A stretch of 64,000 bases of DNA from Bernardetia sp. MNP-M8 (lineage in GTDB: Bacteria > Bacteroidota > Bacteroidia > Cytophagales > Bernardetiaceae), in assembly GCF_037126285.1 (NCBI RefSeq), contig NZ_CP147012.1:3866676-3930675 (forward strand). The letters are read 5' to 3'. Of the stretch, positions 28,363 through 36,775 are shown one piece after another. The notes beneath the pieces were generated by a model, which searched no databases, had not been told where the DNA came from, and was given only the letters and a program-made list of their open reading frames with translations. Both the position numbers and the translations under genes were made by a program. Numbering within the stretch: the stretch's first letter is position 1; each line of letters starts with the position of its first letter.

Positions 28363-28776
28363 TTAATCTATTTGTGTAGTAGCTAACCAATTTTCAACCT
28401 CTTGTATTTCTGTAAAGAATTTTACTTTAATTTTTGTTTTTCTGTTTGCCATCACAACAGCATCTTCAAACACACTCGTTTCAAAACCCATTTTTTCTAC
28501 TAAGAAAGCGTGTTTTTGTAGACCATACTCCTCTGCATCAGGATACCACATATGTTCAATATACATGAGCGTTTCTTCAGGAGGAAGATTTATTTTTGTA
28601 AAATCATCTACCCACATCAAAACTTGATTTTTTCGCATAAACTTTAAACCTGTTTTGTAAGCAGATAGAGCTTCTTCTGTCAGAACAGTTCCACGCCAAT
28701 GGCAACGTAAATATTTTTTTTCATTCTCAAAATGAATTTCTACGTGAGAATCTGTATAAATGATTGAATTTTCCAT
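28363..28776 (-). CDS. STAS/SpoIIAA-like hypothetical protein
   Basis: A 137-residue soluble protein starting MENSIIYTDSHVEIHFENEK. The strand-helix pattern (LRCHWRGTVLTEEALSAYKTGLKFM, QVLMWVDDFTKINLP, MYIEHMWYPDAEEYGLQKHAFLVEK, KVKFFTEIQEVENWL, given in segments) suggests a SpoIIAA/STAS-type alpha-beta fold, in which a D-D follows the second strand and the last helix ends with a tryptophan. It shares this layout with the larger protein at 14567-15118. The role is unknown; regulation of a partner protein is possible. The gene is divergent from purK. Confidence 0.68.
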   Translation of the reverse strand: MENSIIYTDSHVEIHFENEKKYLRCHWRGTVLTEEALSAYKTGLKFMRKNQVLMWVDDFTKINLPPEETLMYIEHMWYPDAEEYGLQKHAFLVEKMGFETSVFEDAVVMANRKTKIKVKFFTEIQEVENWLATTQID

Positions 28777-28984
28777 AGTTGCAATTGATTTTAAACTAGT
28801 TATTTTTAAATGGCTATTTTCTTGTTCTTTATCATTTTTATAAGGACTACTTTTTCTATTAAATAATCAGTAGTTTTGAACTGTAAAATTACACAACTCT
28901 ACTCAATTTAAAACGATGTGAAACTGTAAAATTATGTAGAGATAATGTAGAGTTTTTAAAAAATGTCTTATAATTAAATTAGTT

Positions 28985-30163
28985 ATGCAACAGAAAAAAG
29001 TAGGAATTTTAGGAGGTGGACAACTTGGCAGAATGTTGATTTCGCCAGCCATTGATTTAGACATTGAATTACATTTTTTAGAAAATGATTCAGATGCACC
29101 TTGTTCGACTGTTTCAAGAAATTTTCATAAAGGAAATATTATAGACTACCAAGATGTTTTAGATTTTGGTAGAAAAATGGACATTATTTCCATAGAAATT
29201 GAAAAAGTTTCGGCTGATGCGCTTGAGCAGTTAGAAAAAGAAGGTAAAAAAGTTTTTCCTCAATCAGCTATTATTCGTTTGATTCAAGATAAAAGATTGC
29301 AAAAACAATTTTATAAGGATAATCAAATTCCTACTTCTGATTTTGTTTTGATTGACGATAAAGAAGAATTGATAAATTATTTAAGTAAAAATCAAGACAA
29401 ATTTCCTATTGTTCAAAAATTAGGAAAAGATGGCTATGATGGAAAAGGTGTTCAGATTCTGAAAAACCTAGAAGATGCAAAGCAAAATGGTTTTGATGCT
29501 CCGTCGCTTTTAGAAGAAAAAGTCGATATTGAGAAAGAAATTTCAGTAATTGTGGCAAGAAATGAAAAAGGCGAAATAGCTGTTTTTGATGCTGTCGAAA
29601 TGGTTGTAAATGAAAAATATAATTTGCTAGATTATTTGTTAGCACCTGCAAATATTACAGAAAGCCAAAAAGAAGAATCTGTTCGCTTGGCTAGAGAAGT
29701 TATTGAAAAACTAGGTAATAAAGAAGGTATAGATGGAATGGTTGGTCTTTTGGCTGTTGAATTATTTATTCCAAAAAATAATGACCAACAAGGAGCTATT
29801 TTAGTTAATGAAGTTGCGCCACGCCCTCATAATAGTGGACATCATACTATAGAAGCCTCTACTACTTCACAATATGCTCAACATTTACGCTCAATTATGA
29901 ATCTTCCTTTAGGAAAAACGACGCTTCGAAGCTCGGCAGCAATCCTTAATTTGATAGGAGAAGAAAATCATACAGGGAAGCCATTCTATGAAGGATTAGA
30001 TAAATTACTGGATTTGGAAAATGTATATCCTCATATCTATGGAAAAAAAATAACAAAACCAGCACGAAAAATGGGACATATTACCATTTTGGGAAATGAT
30101 ATTGAATCATTAAAGGAAAAAATTGATAAAGTCAAAGGCAGTATTCGTGTGATTACTAGATAA
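28985..30163 (+). CDS. purK: 5-(carboxyamino)imidazole ribonucleotide synthase
   Basis: ATP-grasp enzyme of purine synthesis that converts AIR, ATP and bicarbonate to N5-CAIR. At 392 residues it is of typical length. The N-terminal preATP-grasp fold has VGILGGGQLGRMLISPAI; the ATP-grasp core shows PIVQKLGKDGYDGKGVQIL, LLEEKVDIEKEISVIVARN, VNEVAPRPHNSGHHTIEAS and a C-terminal ATILNLIGE-like AAILNLIGEEN. The partner purE is not in the window. The gene has a weakly defined start region and stands alone. Confidence 0.96.
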   Translation: MQQKKVGILGGGQLGRMLISPAIDLDIELHFLENDSDAPCSTVSRNFHKGNIIDYQDVLDFGRKMDIISIEIEKVSADALEQLEKEGKKVFPQSAIIRLIQDKRLQKQFYKDNQIPTSDFVLIDDKEELINYLSKNQDKFPIVQKLGKDGYDGKGVQILKNLEDAKQNGFDAPSLLEEKVDIEKEISVIVARNEKGEIAVFDAVEMVVNEKYNLLDYLLAPANITESQKEESVRLAREVIEKLGNKEGIDGMVGLLAVELFIPKNNDQQGAILVNEVAPRPHNSGHHTIEASTTSQYAQHLRSIMNLPLGKTTLRSSAAILNLIGEENHTGKPFYEGLDKLLDLENVYPHIYGKKITKPARKMGHITILGNDIESLKEKIDKVKGSIRVITR

Positions 30164-30379
30164 ACCAAATTTGATTTTAGGTTTCAAGAAAATATCAATT
30201 AAATTAATAAAATTATATTTCTTAGTGTTAAAGTTATGTTTTATTTGGAATGATTCTAATAAACACTGTTTTTGGCAAGGTAATTGAATTATTTATAGTA
30301 TATTTTATACAAAACAAAGTTTACTTATTTTACTACTACTATTAATTTTGTTTTGAATACTCACTAAAAATATTTTCCT

Positions 30380-31006
30380 ATGACTACTATTCGCAATTAT
30401 ATTTTATCGTCTTTATTACTTGTTTCAGTTTTTGGCTGTGCAGCTTTTTCTCAAAATGAGAATGTAAACAAGAATGAAGGAAAGGTTTTTTCAGTTTCTG
30501 ATGCTTCTGCTATTGGAGAAGGTAAAATTACAGAAAAAAGGGTAGAGAAAGATAACAGCAAGGAAAAAGAAGATACTAACTCAGAGAGAAACGAGTTTGT
30601 AGCTTCTGTTTTAGAAACAGCTACTGCTTTGGAAGGTGTTCCTTATGTTTATGCAGGCAAGTCACCAAAAGGTTTTGACTGTTCAGGATTTGTTTATTAT
30701 GTATTCAAAAATCATGATATTGCTCTTCCTGCTTCTTCAAGAATGTACGACAATGTAGGTAAAACAATTACGTTAGAAAATGCAAAAGAAGGAGATATTA
30801 TTTGTTTTACAGGAACAGACCCAAGCATTGATCGTACGGGACACGTTGGAATTGTAGTAGAAAACAATCCAGATGAGCCTATAAAGTTTATTCATGCTAC
30901 TTCTGGAAAAAAATATTCAGTAGCATATAGTACACTTTCAAAAGATGGAAGTGGTCATTATGCTAAACGTTTCCGTTCTATCCGTAGAGTTTCTCCAAAA
31001 AACTAG
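30380..31006 (+). CDS. NlpC/P60 (C40) cell-wall hydrolase lipoprotein
   Basis: A 208-residue exported peptidase, probably cutting gamma-D-Glu-Dpm bonds in peptidoglycan stems. The N-terminal segment ILSSLLLVSVFGC gives a plausible lipobox with Cys20. After a charged linker (KITEKRVEKDNSKEKEDTNSE) the NlpC/P60 domain begins at ~residue 73 (ATALEGVPYVYAGKSPKGFDCSGF), with catalytic C101, H155 (TGHVGIV) and the third polar residue H172 (FIHATS). It is single-domain with no SH3 or LysM, and is terminated by a strong hairpin. Confidence 0.9.
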   Translation: MTTIRNYILSSLLLVSVFGCAAFSQNENVNKNEGKVFSVSDASAIGEGKITEKRVEKDNSKEKEDTNSERNEFVASVLETATALEGVPYVYAGKSPKGFDCSGFVYYVFKNHDIALPASSRMYDNVGKTITLENAKEGDIICFTGTDPSIDRTGHVGIVVENNPDEPIKFIHATSGKKYSVAYSTLSKDGSGHYAKRFRSIRRVSPKN

Positions 31007-31048
31007 AAAATTATCTAGCTTATTCTTATAAGCTCATCAATAATACAT

Positions 31049-31092
31049 AAAAAAATGCCTTATTCCATTAATTTGAAGTAAGGCATTTTTTG
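31049..31092. terminator. Bidirectional terminator between the C40 peptidase and HIT genes
   Basis: AAAAAATGCCTTA pairs with TAAGGCATTTTTT-type sequence (13 bp plus extension), with A and T tracts at both ends, between convergent genes. Confidence 0.82.
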
Positions 31093-31119
31093 TGTCAAAT
31101 ATTGAAATTGATTATGTAA

Positions 31120-31512
31120 TTATGCCAAATTCTGACGAATCTTTTCTGCTGTATTTTGAAAATCTTCTTGACTAAATTCTGGTCGTTTTTTTGAAAAATC
31201 TAAATCTGAAATTTCATTAATTGGAACTAAATGAACATGTGTATGTGGAACTTCTAAACCAATAACAGCAACTCCAATACGATTACAAGAAATAGATTTT
31301 TTCATTGCTAGAGCAACTTTTTTCGAAAAAAGCATTAATTCAGAAAGTTCTGAATCGGCTAGATCAAAAATATAATCGTTTTCTTTTTTTGGAACACACA
31401 AAACGTGTCCTTCTTTCAAGGGACGAACATCTAAAAAAGCAAGATGTTTTTCGTCTTCCAAAATTTTATAAGAAGGAATTTCTCCGTTGATGATTTTTGT
31501 GAAAATAGACAT
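31120..31512 (-). CDS. HIT family hydrolase
   Basis: Histidine-triad nucleotide-binding protein of 130 residues. It contains FTKIINGEIPSYKILED at the N-terminus and the triad HTHVHLVPI (H90, H92, H94) near the C-terminus. Such enzymes hydrolyse phosphoramidate or AMP-linked compounds; the physiological substrate is not known. It lies 88 bases downstream of greA on the same strand, the pair being a common neighbourhood in Bacteroidota, and may form a two-gene unit with it. The gap carries an imperfect AT-rich inverted repeat (31520-31600). Confidence 0.94.
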   Translation of the reverse strand: MSIFTKIINGEIPSYKILEDEKHLAFLDVRPLKEGHVLCVPKKENDYIFDLADSELSELMLFSKKVALAMKKSISCNRIGVAVIGLEVPHTHVHLVPINEISDLDFSKKRPEFSQEDFQNTAEKIRQNLA

Positions 31513-31600
31513 AAGTTAAGTTATAGGTTGTAAGTGGTAAATTGTAAGTTCATTGTGAATTCATTTATCACTTATAACTCACAACTTATCACCTATGTTT

Positions 31601-32077
31601 TTATCGTGTAATTTCTAGAATTTCAAATTTCATTTTTCCTCTTGGAGCATCTATCTCTGCTGTTTCGCCTACTTTTTTACCTAAAAGTCCTTTTCCGATA
31701 GGAGATAAAACAGAAATTTTGTTTTGTTTTAAGTCTGATTCTTCTTCTGCTACAAGAGTATATTGTAAAACTAGTTTTTTATTAGCCGAATTTCTAATTT
31801 TTACTTTTGAAAGAATAGAAACTTTTGAAATATCAATTTGAGACTCGTCAAGAATACGAGCATTACTAATTGTTGTTTCTAGTTTTGATATTTTCATTTC
31901 TAGCATTCCTTGTGCATCTTTTGCTGCATCATATTCTGCATTTTCTCTCAAGTCTCCTTTGTCTCTAGCTTCTGAAATTTCTTCAGCAATATTTGCTCTT
32001 CCTTTTGTTTTAAGATATAAAAGTTCTTGTTGTAATTCGTCGTATTTTTCTTTTGTAAAATATGATATGTTTGCCAT
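31601..32077 (-). CDS. greA: Transcription elongation factor GreA
   Basis: Rescues backtracked RNA polymerase by stimulating transcript cleavage in the secondary channel. The 158-residue length and both domains are typical: an N-terminal coiled coil with the tip acidic residues in EISEARDKGDLRENAEYDAAKDAQ, and a C-terminal FKBP-like globule with ILSPIGKGLLGKKVGETAEI and PRGKMKFEILEI. It is followed by the HIT gene in the same direction. Confidence 0.97.
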   Translation of the reverse strand: MANISYFTKEKYDELQQELLYLKTKGRANIAEEISEARDKGDLRENAEYDAAKDAQGMLEMKISKLETTISNARILDESQIDISKVSILSKVKIRNSANKKLVLQYTLVAEEESDLKQNKISVLSPIGKGLLGKKVGETAEIDAPRGKMKFEILEITR

Positions 32078-32299
32078 AATTCTGAAATGTTATAAGTTAT
32101 TGTTGTCAAATTGTATGATGTACTTCCTTTTATAGTTGTAAAGGAATTTTTATCAAAAAAAAGAACACACCAAATCTATGAGAAGTTTGGCGTGAACCTT
32201 TTATGATTATACGTATTTTGCTAATTTCTATTTTAATTTTCTGTAATTACAAAGATACAAAAAACACATTGAAATTGATGTAATTTACTACTTAGGTAA

Positions 32300-33127
32300 T
32301 TACATTTTTTTTGGGTCATCTGTCTTTGTTTTTTCCTTATTATTTATAGTTGATTTGGGTTGATTGAGTTGTATTTTCTCTACAGTTACAATTTTTCCTT
32401 TTTCATTTTTGTCCAATCTCCAACTTAATGTTCCATCAGACAAACGAATAAGTTTAGCTACACCCAAAATTTCTAATGTATTACGGTCTTTTACTTGTAG
32501 AGTGGCTGTATCAGCTTCTACTGTACCAGAAAGTGAATAGTTATATTGACAATCTACTCCGTAACAATGTGTTCCTAAAACTTCTTTCCCAACTTGATTG
32601 AGTTGAATCAATACTTTTTTACCATCAAAGTTCCATTCCCAATCTCCTTTAAAATCAGCATATTTAGGTTGATTATTTTGCATCAACACTATTTCTTCAA
32701 GCTGTTTTGTCATTGGCTTAAAGGTAAGGTTAATGATAGAAGGCTTTGCCGAATAGTTTACAAACTGTACAGTTAGAGAATCAGATGTTTTGTTCTGAAA
32801 CTCAAACACCCAATAATAGGCATTGCCAGCTTCATTACTCAAAACTAACGTATGGTTTGTTTCTATAAAAAAGCCTTTTAAGCTATCTAAACCTAATAAA
32901 TTTCGTGCATCATATTTTCCATTTTTTTCAAATGAGATTTGTTGAGCACCTTGTTTGAATAACTTAGAGGTAATTTTGGAAGAAACACTTGTATCTTGTT
33001 CTGTCATTCTTTCCAAATACCATTTTGTGCCTTTTAGTGTGGAAAGGGAGGTAGCCCAAACATATCCATTACAAAAAAATAAAAGACCAATTAAAGATAA
33101 AAAGAATAAATATTTTGTAGTTTTCAT
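32300..33127 (-). CDS. Exported lipocalin-like hypothetical protein
   Basis: A 275-residue protein with a signal peptide (YLFFLSLIGLLFFCNGYVWA, with a cysteine that is not a convincing lipobox). Two parts have the beta-rich, W-containing look of lipocalin-like domains: LKGTKWYLERMTEQDT...ISFEKNGKYDARNLLG, and later FKGDWEWNFDGKKVLIQLNQVGKEVLGTHCYG. A pair of cysteines, THCYGVDCQY, may form a disulphide. The C-terminus is polar (STINNKEKTKTDDPKKM). No specific family is recognised and the function is unknown. Confidence 0.65.
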   Translation of the reverse strand: MKTTKYLFFLSLIGLLFFCNGYVWATSLSTLKGTKWYLERMTEQDTSVSSKITSKLFKQGAQQISFEKNGKYDARNLLGLDSLKGFFIETNHTLVLSNEAGNAYYWVFEFQNKTSDSLTVQFVNYSAKPSIINLTFKPMTKQLEEIVLMQNNQPKYADFKGDWEWNFDGKKVLIQLNQVGKEVLGTHCYGVDCQYNYSLSGTVEADTATLQVKDRNTLEILGVAKLIRLSDGTLSWRLDKNEKGKIVTVEKIQLNQPKSTINNKEKTKTDDPKKM

Positions 33128-33496
33128 TTAGTAAAAAATAAAGGTAAAATTTAGTGTGCTAATATATTTGTGAGTATAACTTTAAAATTATTTTAAGAAC
33201 CTATCAAACAAAAAAGTTTGAGATGATAGTTCCCACAAAAATATTGTTTTTTATGTAGGATAAAAAATAAGTGTAAATAATTAATTATTGGTTGTAAGTG
33301 AATATTTATAACAAAATAATTATATTTTATTAATTATAAAAAAATTATAAAACATTTTATTTTATATACTACAAATCCTAACTCTATCAACCACTTATTA
33401 TAGTTCAACTGTAATAAGGCATATTTTTGTTAAAAAAGCAAAACAACAGAAGGTAAATTTATTATTTATAGTCAACCATTTATAATTTGTTTTGTT
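33128..33496. other. Intergenic region with no recognised gene
   Basis: About 370 AT-rich bases between two minus-strand genes. There are several A/T tracts and TTTATAATTTG-like pieces of the AT-rich palindrome seen at 4401, but no frame, known RNA or strong hairpin. Confidence 0.45.
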
Positions 33497-34753
33497 TTAT
33501 TCGTAACGCAAAGACTCAATAGGATCTAAATTAGAAGCTTTATAAGCAGGATAAACTCCAGCAGCTAATCCAACAAAAATACAAATAATGATTCCGACAA
33601 TCATCCAAAGCCAAGGAATAACAAACTGAGCATCTGCACTTCCTATAAGTTTGGCGACTCCATTACCTAATCCAATACCCAAAAAAATGCCAAATAATCC
33701 ACCCAGTAAGCAAATAACGATTGCTTCAATTAAAAATTGCCTTCTTATCTGTTTGGCAGAAGCTCCAATTGCTTTTCTGATTCCGATTTCTCGTGTTCGT
33801 TCTGTCACCGAAACAAGCATAATATTCATTAGTCCAATAGATGCCCCTAGTAAGGTTAAGAATCCTATTCCAGCTCCTCCCAAACGCAATATTCCTGTAG
33901 TTTCTCCTAAAGAAGAAGACAGCGATTCACTACTAGAAACTTCAAAAGAGGAATTTTGAGTAAGTTTGTCTCCTCTAATTATTCTCATAAGTCCTGTAGC
34001 TTCTCCCATGAGTGCTTCTGTTTGAGCAGGATTTTTTACACCAATTGTGATGGTGTAGGAAAGTTGTCTGTCATTTCCCAAAATATTTGCCATAGGTAGA
34101 GGAATCAAAACACTTCTATCTGTACTTGAAGAGCTTCCTATTCCTCCTTCTTCTTCCAAAAGACCAATAACTGTAAAGCCATATCCTTTTACTAAAATAC
34201 GCTTTCCGATAGGTGAGTTTCCTTTAAAAAGAGTTTCATTTATTTCTTTTCCGATAATGGCAAATTGACTTCCTCGTTGAATGTCTATTGAAGTAAAATT
34301 TCTACCTTCCTTAATCTCAAATCCATTTACTAAGTTATAGTTTTCATCAATACCAACAACTGAAGAGTTTGGGTTTGTTTTTTCGGATTGATATTTTACT
34401 TCTGTTCCAAAACTTACTCTTGTATAAATAGTAACGGCATCTTCTGAACTTACACTTTCACTAAAACGTTTTTCAAATGCCATTACTTCATTATATTTCA
34501 ATGGACTTTCTATTTTTTCTACTACGCCACGACGACGAGAGCGCATGCTATTATTTTTATCTTTTACATCAAAAGAATTAGCTCCCAAATCTGAGAGACC
34601 AGCAGTAATATTTTGTTCGATAGCATCAATAGCTGTCAAAATACCTACTAGAGCAGTAATTCCGATAGCAATAAGAGAAATTGTAAGAAGAGAACGCAAC
34701 CAATTATCACGAGTAGCACGTAGAGCTTCGGCAGTATTTTGAGCTAAATTCAT
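33497..34753 (-). CDS. MacB/FtsX-type ABC transporter permease
   Basis: A 418-residue inner-membrane permease with the MacB plan: a short cytoplasmic N-terminus, one membrane helix (LRSLLTISLIAIGITALVGIL), a ~240-residue periplasmic MacB_PCD domain, and three C-terminal helices of the FtsX domain (GIGFLTLLGASIGLMNIMLV, FLIEAIVICLLGGLFGIFLG, WMIVGIIICIFVGLAAGVYP). The loop TERTREIGIRKAIGAS, which contacts the ATPase, is intact. No ATP-binding subunit is adjacent, so it pairs with one elsewhere; possible roles are lipoprotein or macrolide-type export. Confidence 0.92.
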   Translation of the reverse strand: MNLAQNTAEALRATRDNWLRSLLTISLIAIGITALVGILTAIDAIEQNITAGLSDLGANSFDVKDKNNSMRSRRRGVVEKIESPLKYNEVMAFEKRFSESVSSEDAVTIYTRVSFGTEVKYQSEKTNPNSSVVGIDENYNLVNGFEIKEGRNFTSIDIQRGSQFAIIGKEINETLFKGNSPIGKRILVKGYGFTVIGLLEEEGGIGSSSSTDRSVLIPLPMANILGNDRQLSYTITIGVKNPAQTEALMGEATGLMRIIRGDKLTQNSSFEVSSSESLSSSLGETTGILRLGGAGIGFLTLLGASIGLMNIMLVSVTERTREIGIRKAIGASAKQIRRQFLIEAIVICLLGGLFGIFLGIGLGNGVAKLIGSADAQFVIPWLWMIVGIIICIFVGLAAGVYPAYKASNLDPIESLRYE

Positions 34754-34881
34754 AAATTATTCAAAACTATTTTTTGGTAGATACTACTATTACTAAGAGA
34801 TTATTCTATTAGTTTGAATAAATTGGATTTATTACAAAAATTTGGGAAATTTGATTTTTTATAAGGAGATTAATAACAGAT

Positions 34882-35601
34882 TTATTTGATTAAATTATAT
34901 TTTAAGATGCAATAAATAGCTCTAAATCCATCTTTCCAGTTTATTTTTTTTCCTTCTTTATAAGTTCTTCTATGGTAAGAGATAGCTACTTCATAAATTC
35001 TTATTCCATATAATTTAGAGATTTTAGCAGTTATTTCAGGTTCAAAACCAAAACTATTTTCTTCTAATTTTATAGATTGAATCATTTTAGTATTAAAAAT
35101 TTTATAACAGGTTTCCATATCTGTTAAGTTGAGATTAGTAAACAGATTCGATAAAAAAGTTAAAAATTTATTCCCTAGTGTGTGCCAACAGAAAACAAAC
35201 CCTTTAGATTTATCATTCATAAATCTAGAACCATATACTACATCTGCAAAATCATCAATGATAGGTTGTAACAAAATATTATATTCCTGTGGAGCATATT
35301 CTAGGTCAGCATCTTGAATAATTAGATATTCGCCTGCTGCTTTATGTATTCCTGTTCGTAAGGCTGCACCTTTGCCTTTATTGATATTGTGGACAAAATA
35401 AGAAATAGACAAATCAGGATTTTCTGTAGTATATTTTTTTACTGCTAGTTCAGTATTGTCAGTCGAACAGTCATTTACTATAATTATTTCTTTTTGAATA
35501 TTATTTATCAAAATTACATCCTTAACTTTATTCAGTAATGCTATAATTGTTCTTTCTTCATTATAGGTAGGGATAATTATAGAAAGGGTGTTTATGTGCA
35601 T
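34882..35601 (-). CDS. Glycosyltransferase family 2 (polyprenyl-phosphate sugar synthase type)
   Basis: A 239-residue GT-A glycosyltransferase. It has the opening SIIIPTYNEERTIIALLNKV, nucleotide-binding IIVNDCSTDNT, and the metal site QDADLEYAPQEY. The KGAALRTGI and SRF/NKFLT segments, plus the lack of membrane helices, resemble dolichol- or undecaprenyl-phosphate mannose/glucose synthases. It probably transfers a sugar from a nucleotide donor to a polyprenyl phosphate at the inner membrane for use in surface glycan or glycoprotein assembly. The gene stands alone, so the acceptor is not predicted. Confidence 0.9.
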   Translation of the reverse strand: MHINTLSIIIPTYNEERTIIALLNKVKDVILINNIQKEIIIVNDCSTDNTELAVKKYTTENPDLSISYFVHNINKGKGAALRTGIHKAAGEYLIIQDADLEYAPQEYNILLQPIIDDFADVVYGSRFMNDKSKGFVFCWHTLGNKFLTFLSNLFTNLNLTDMETCYKIFNTKMIQSIKLEENSFGFEPEITAKISKLYGIRIYEVAISYHRRTYKEGKKINWKDGFRAIYCILKYNLIK

Positions 35602-35719
35602 AAAGTTAATTAAGAGGTGTTTTATGTGGATATTACTATAACAATGGTTGCTTTTCCTTATTTTTGAATTGGCAAAGGAAGACTAAAAAAATAAATTTAC
35701 ATTTTTAGCTATCTATAAA

Positions 35720-35740
35720 AACAGAATTTTAATCCTGTTT
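35720..35740. repeat. Family A palindrome, degenerate copy
   Basis: AACAGAATTTTAATCCTGTTT is related to AACAGGGTTTTAACCCTGTT, with three arm changes. It lies alone in the space between the GT2 and RDD genes. Confidence 0.5.
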
Positions 35741-35850
35741 ATTAATGCGTGAATTTTTCAAAGTATAAATTTATTCATTTTATATTCCAAAGAGATGTTG
35801 CCGTTGTTGAGGAAAAAAATAGAGTAGTAGATGATTTTTGAGACAGTTTA

Positions 35851-36609
35851 CTACCTTGTCAAAACAATATAATCCTGTAATACAGTATGTAAAAACTGTT
35901 TAGTTTGTTGTGGACTTGAAAATTTTTCTTGTGGAACATCTAGTTTTTGGGCAGCTAAAAGAGCTGTTTTTTGAAGTAATTTATAGGTTTCTTTTTGTTT
36001 TGGAAAACGACTTGCACGATTTAGAATTGTTTTGATGGCAAGCATATCCTCCTCTGAAAACACTGTAACACGCTCATAAGTAGGTTCATAGTTTCTAAAA
36101 GAACGAATATTAAGTAATTCTTTCATATTTACATGTTGAGTAGATTTTACTTTAATAACTGTTGTTCCTGCCAAAATATCTCCCAAACGCTGTCCTTTTT
36201 CAGTTCCTGTAACCAACAAAACAGCTAAAGCACCTGAGGAAAAAACTATATCTACCATTCTGAATGCCCAACGCATAAAGTAATCGGAAAGAGAAGGAAT
36301 ATCACCATTTAGCTTTACTACACGAATTCCCATTGCTCGTTTGCCAATACTTTGTCCATTAAAAATAATTTCACAAAAGAGCGAATAAAAAAGCCATATA
36401 GGTAAAATAATCAGAAAACTAAAAAAAGTGTATGCTTTTTCCGACCAACCAACAACATAAAGTAACCAACTAAATAATAGATACAAGACAATATTTACTA
36501 GAATAAGAATAGCCAAATCTATAACCCAAGCAATGATACGCTGAACGGTAGAAGGTAATTCGTATTCAATAGTTACGTTTTGAGAAGTGCGAATAGAAAT
36601 GGTTTTCAT
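35851..36609 (-). CDS. RDD family membrane protein
   Basis: A 252-residue inner-membrane protein of the RDD family, with the characteristic arginine-aspartate segment after the N-terminal beta strand (VQRIIAWVIDLAILILV), a second helix pair (LLFSWLLYVVGW, FFSFLIILPIWLFYSLF), the signature GQSIGKRAMGIRVVKLNG and a third helix. The C-terminal 110 residues are soluble and charged, longer than in minimal RDD proteins. It is divergent from the SpoIIM-type gene, an arrangement usual for the RDD/SpoIIM/MoxR neighbourhood of Bacteroidota, where the products are thought to act together on envelope processes. Confidence 0.9.
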   Translation of the reverse strand: MKTISIRTSQNVTIEYELPSTVQRIIAWVIDLAILILVNIVLYLLFSWLLYVVGWSEKAYTFFSFLIILPIWLFYSLFCEIIFNGQSIGKRAMGIRVVKLNGDIPSLSDYFMRWAFRMVDIVFSSGALAVLLVTGTEKGQRLGDILAGTTVIKVKSTQHVNMKELLNIRSFRNYEPTYERVTVFSEEDMLAIKTILNRASRFPKQKETYKLLQKTALLAAQKLDVPQEKFSSPQQTKQFLHTVLQDYIVLTR

Positions 36610-36775
36610 ATATTTACAGAGTATTTTTTTATTATCTAACCTTATATTTTAAATTTCTTAGAACAAATAAAAGTTTTAGCTTACAAATTAGTAAAATAAT
36701 TAGTATTTTGTAGTTTATTATATAAAAAATGATGACAAAATAATTGGCAGAGCAATTTTATAAAATTCATAAAAA

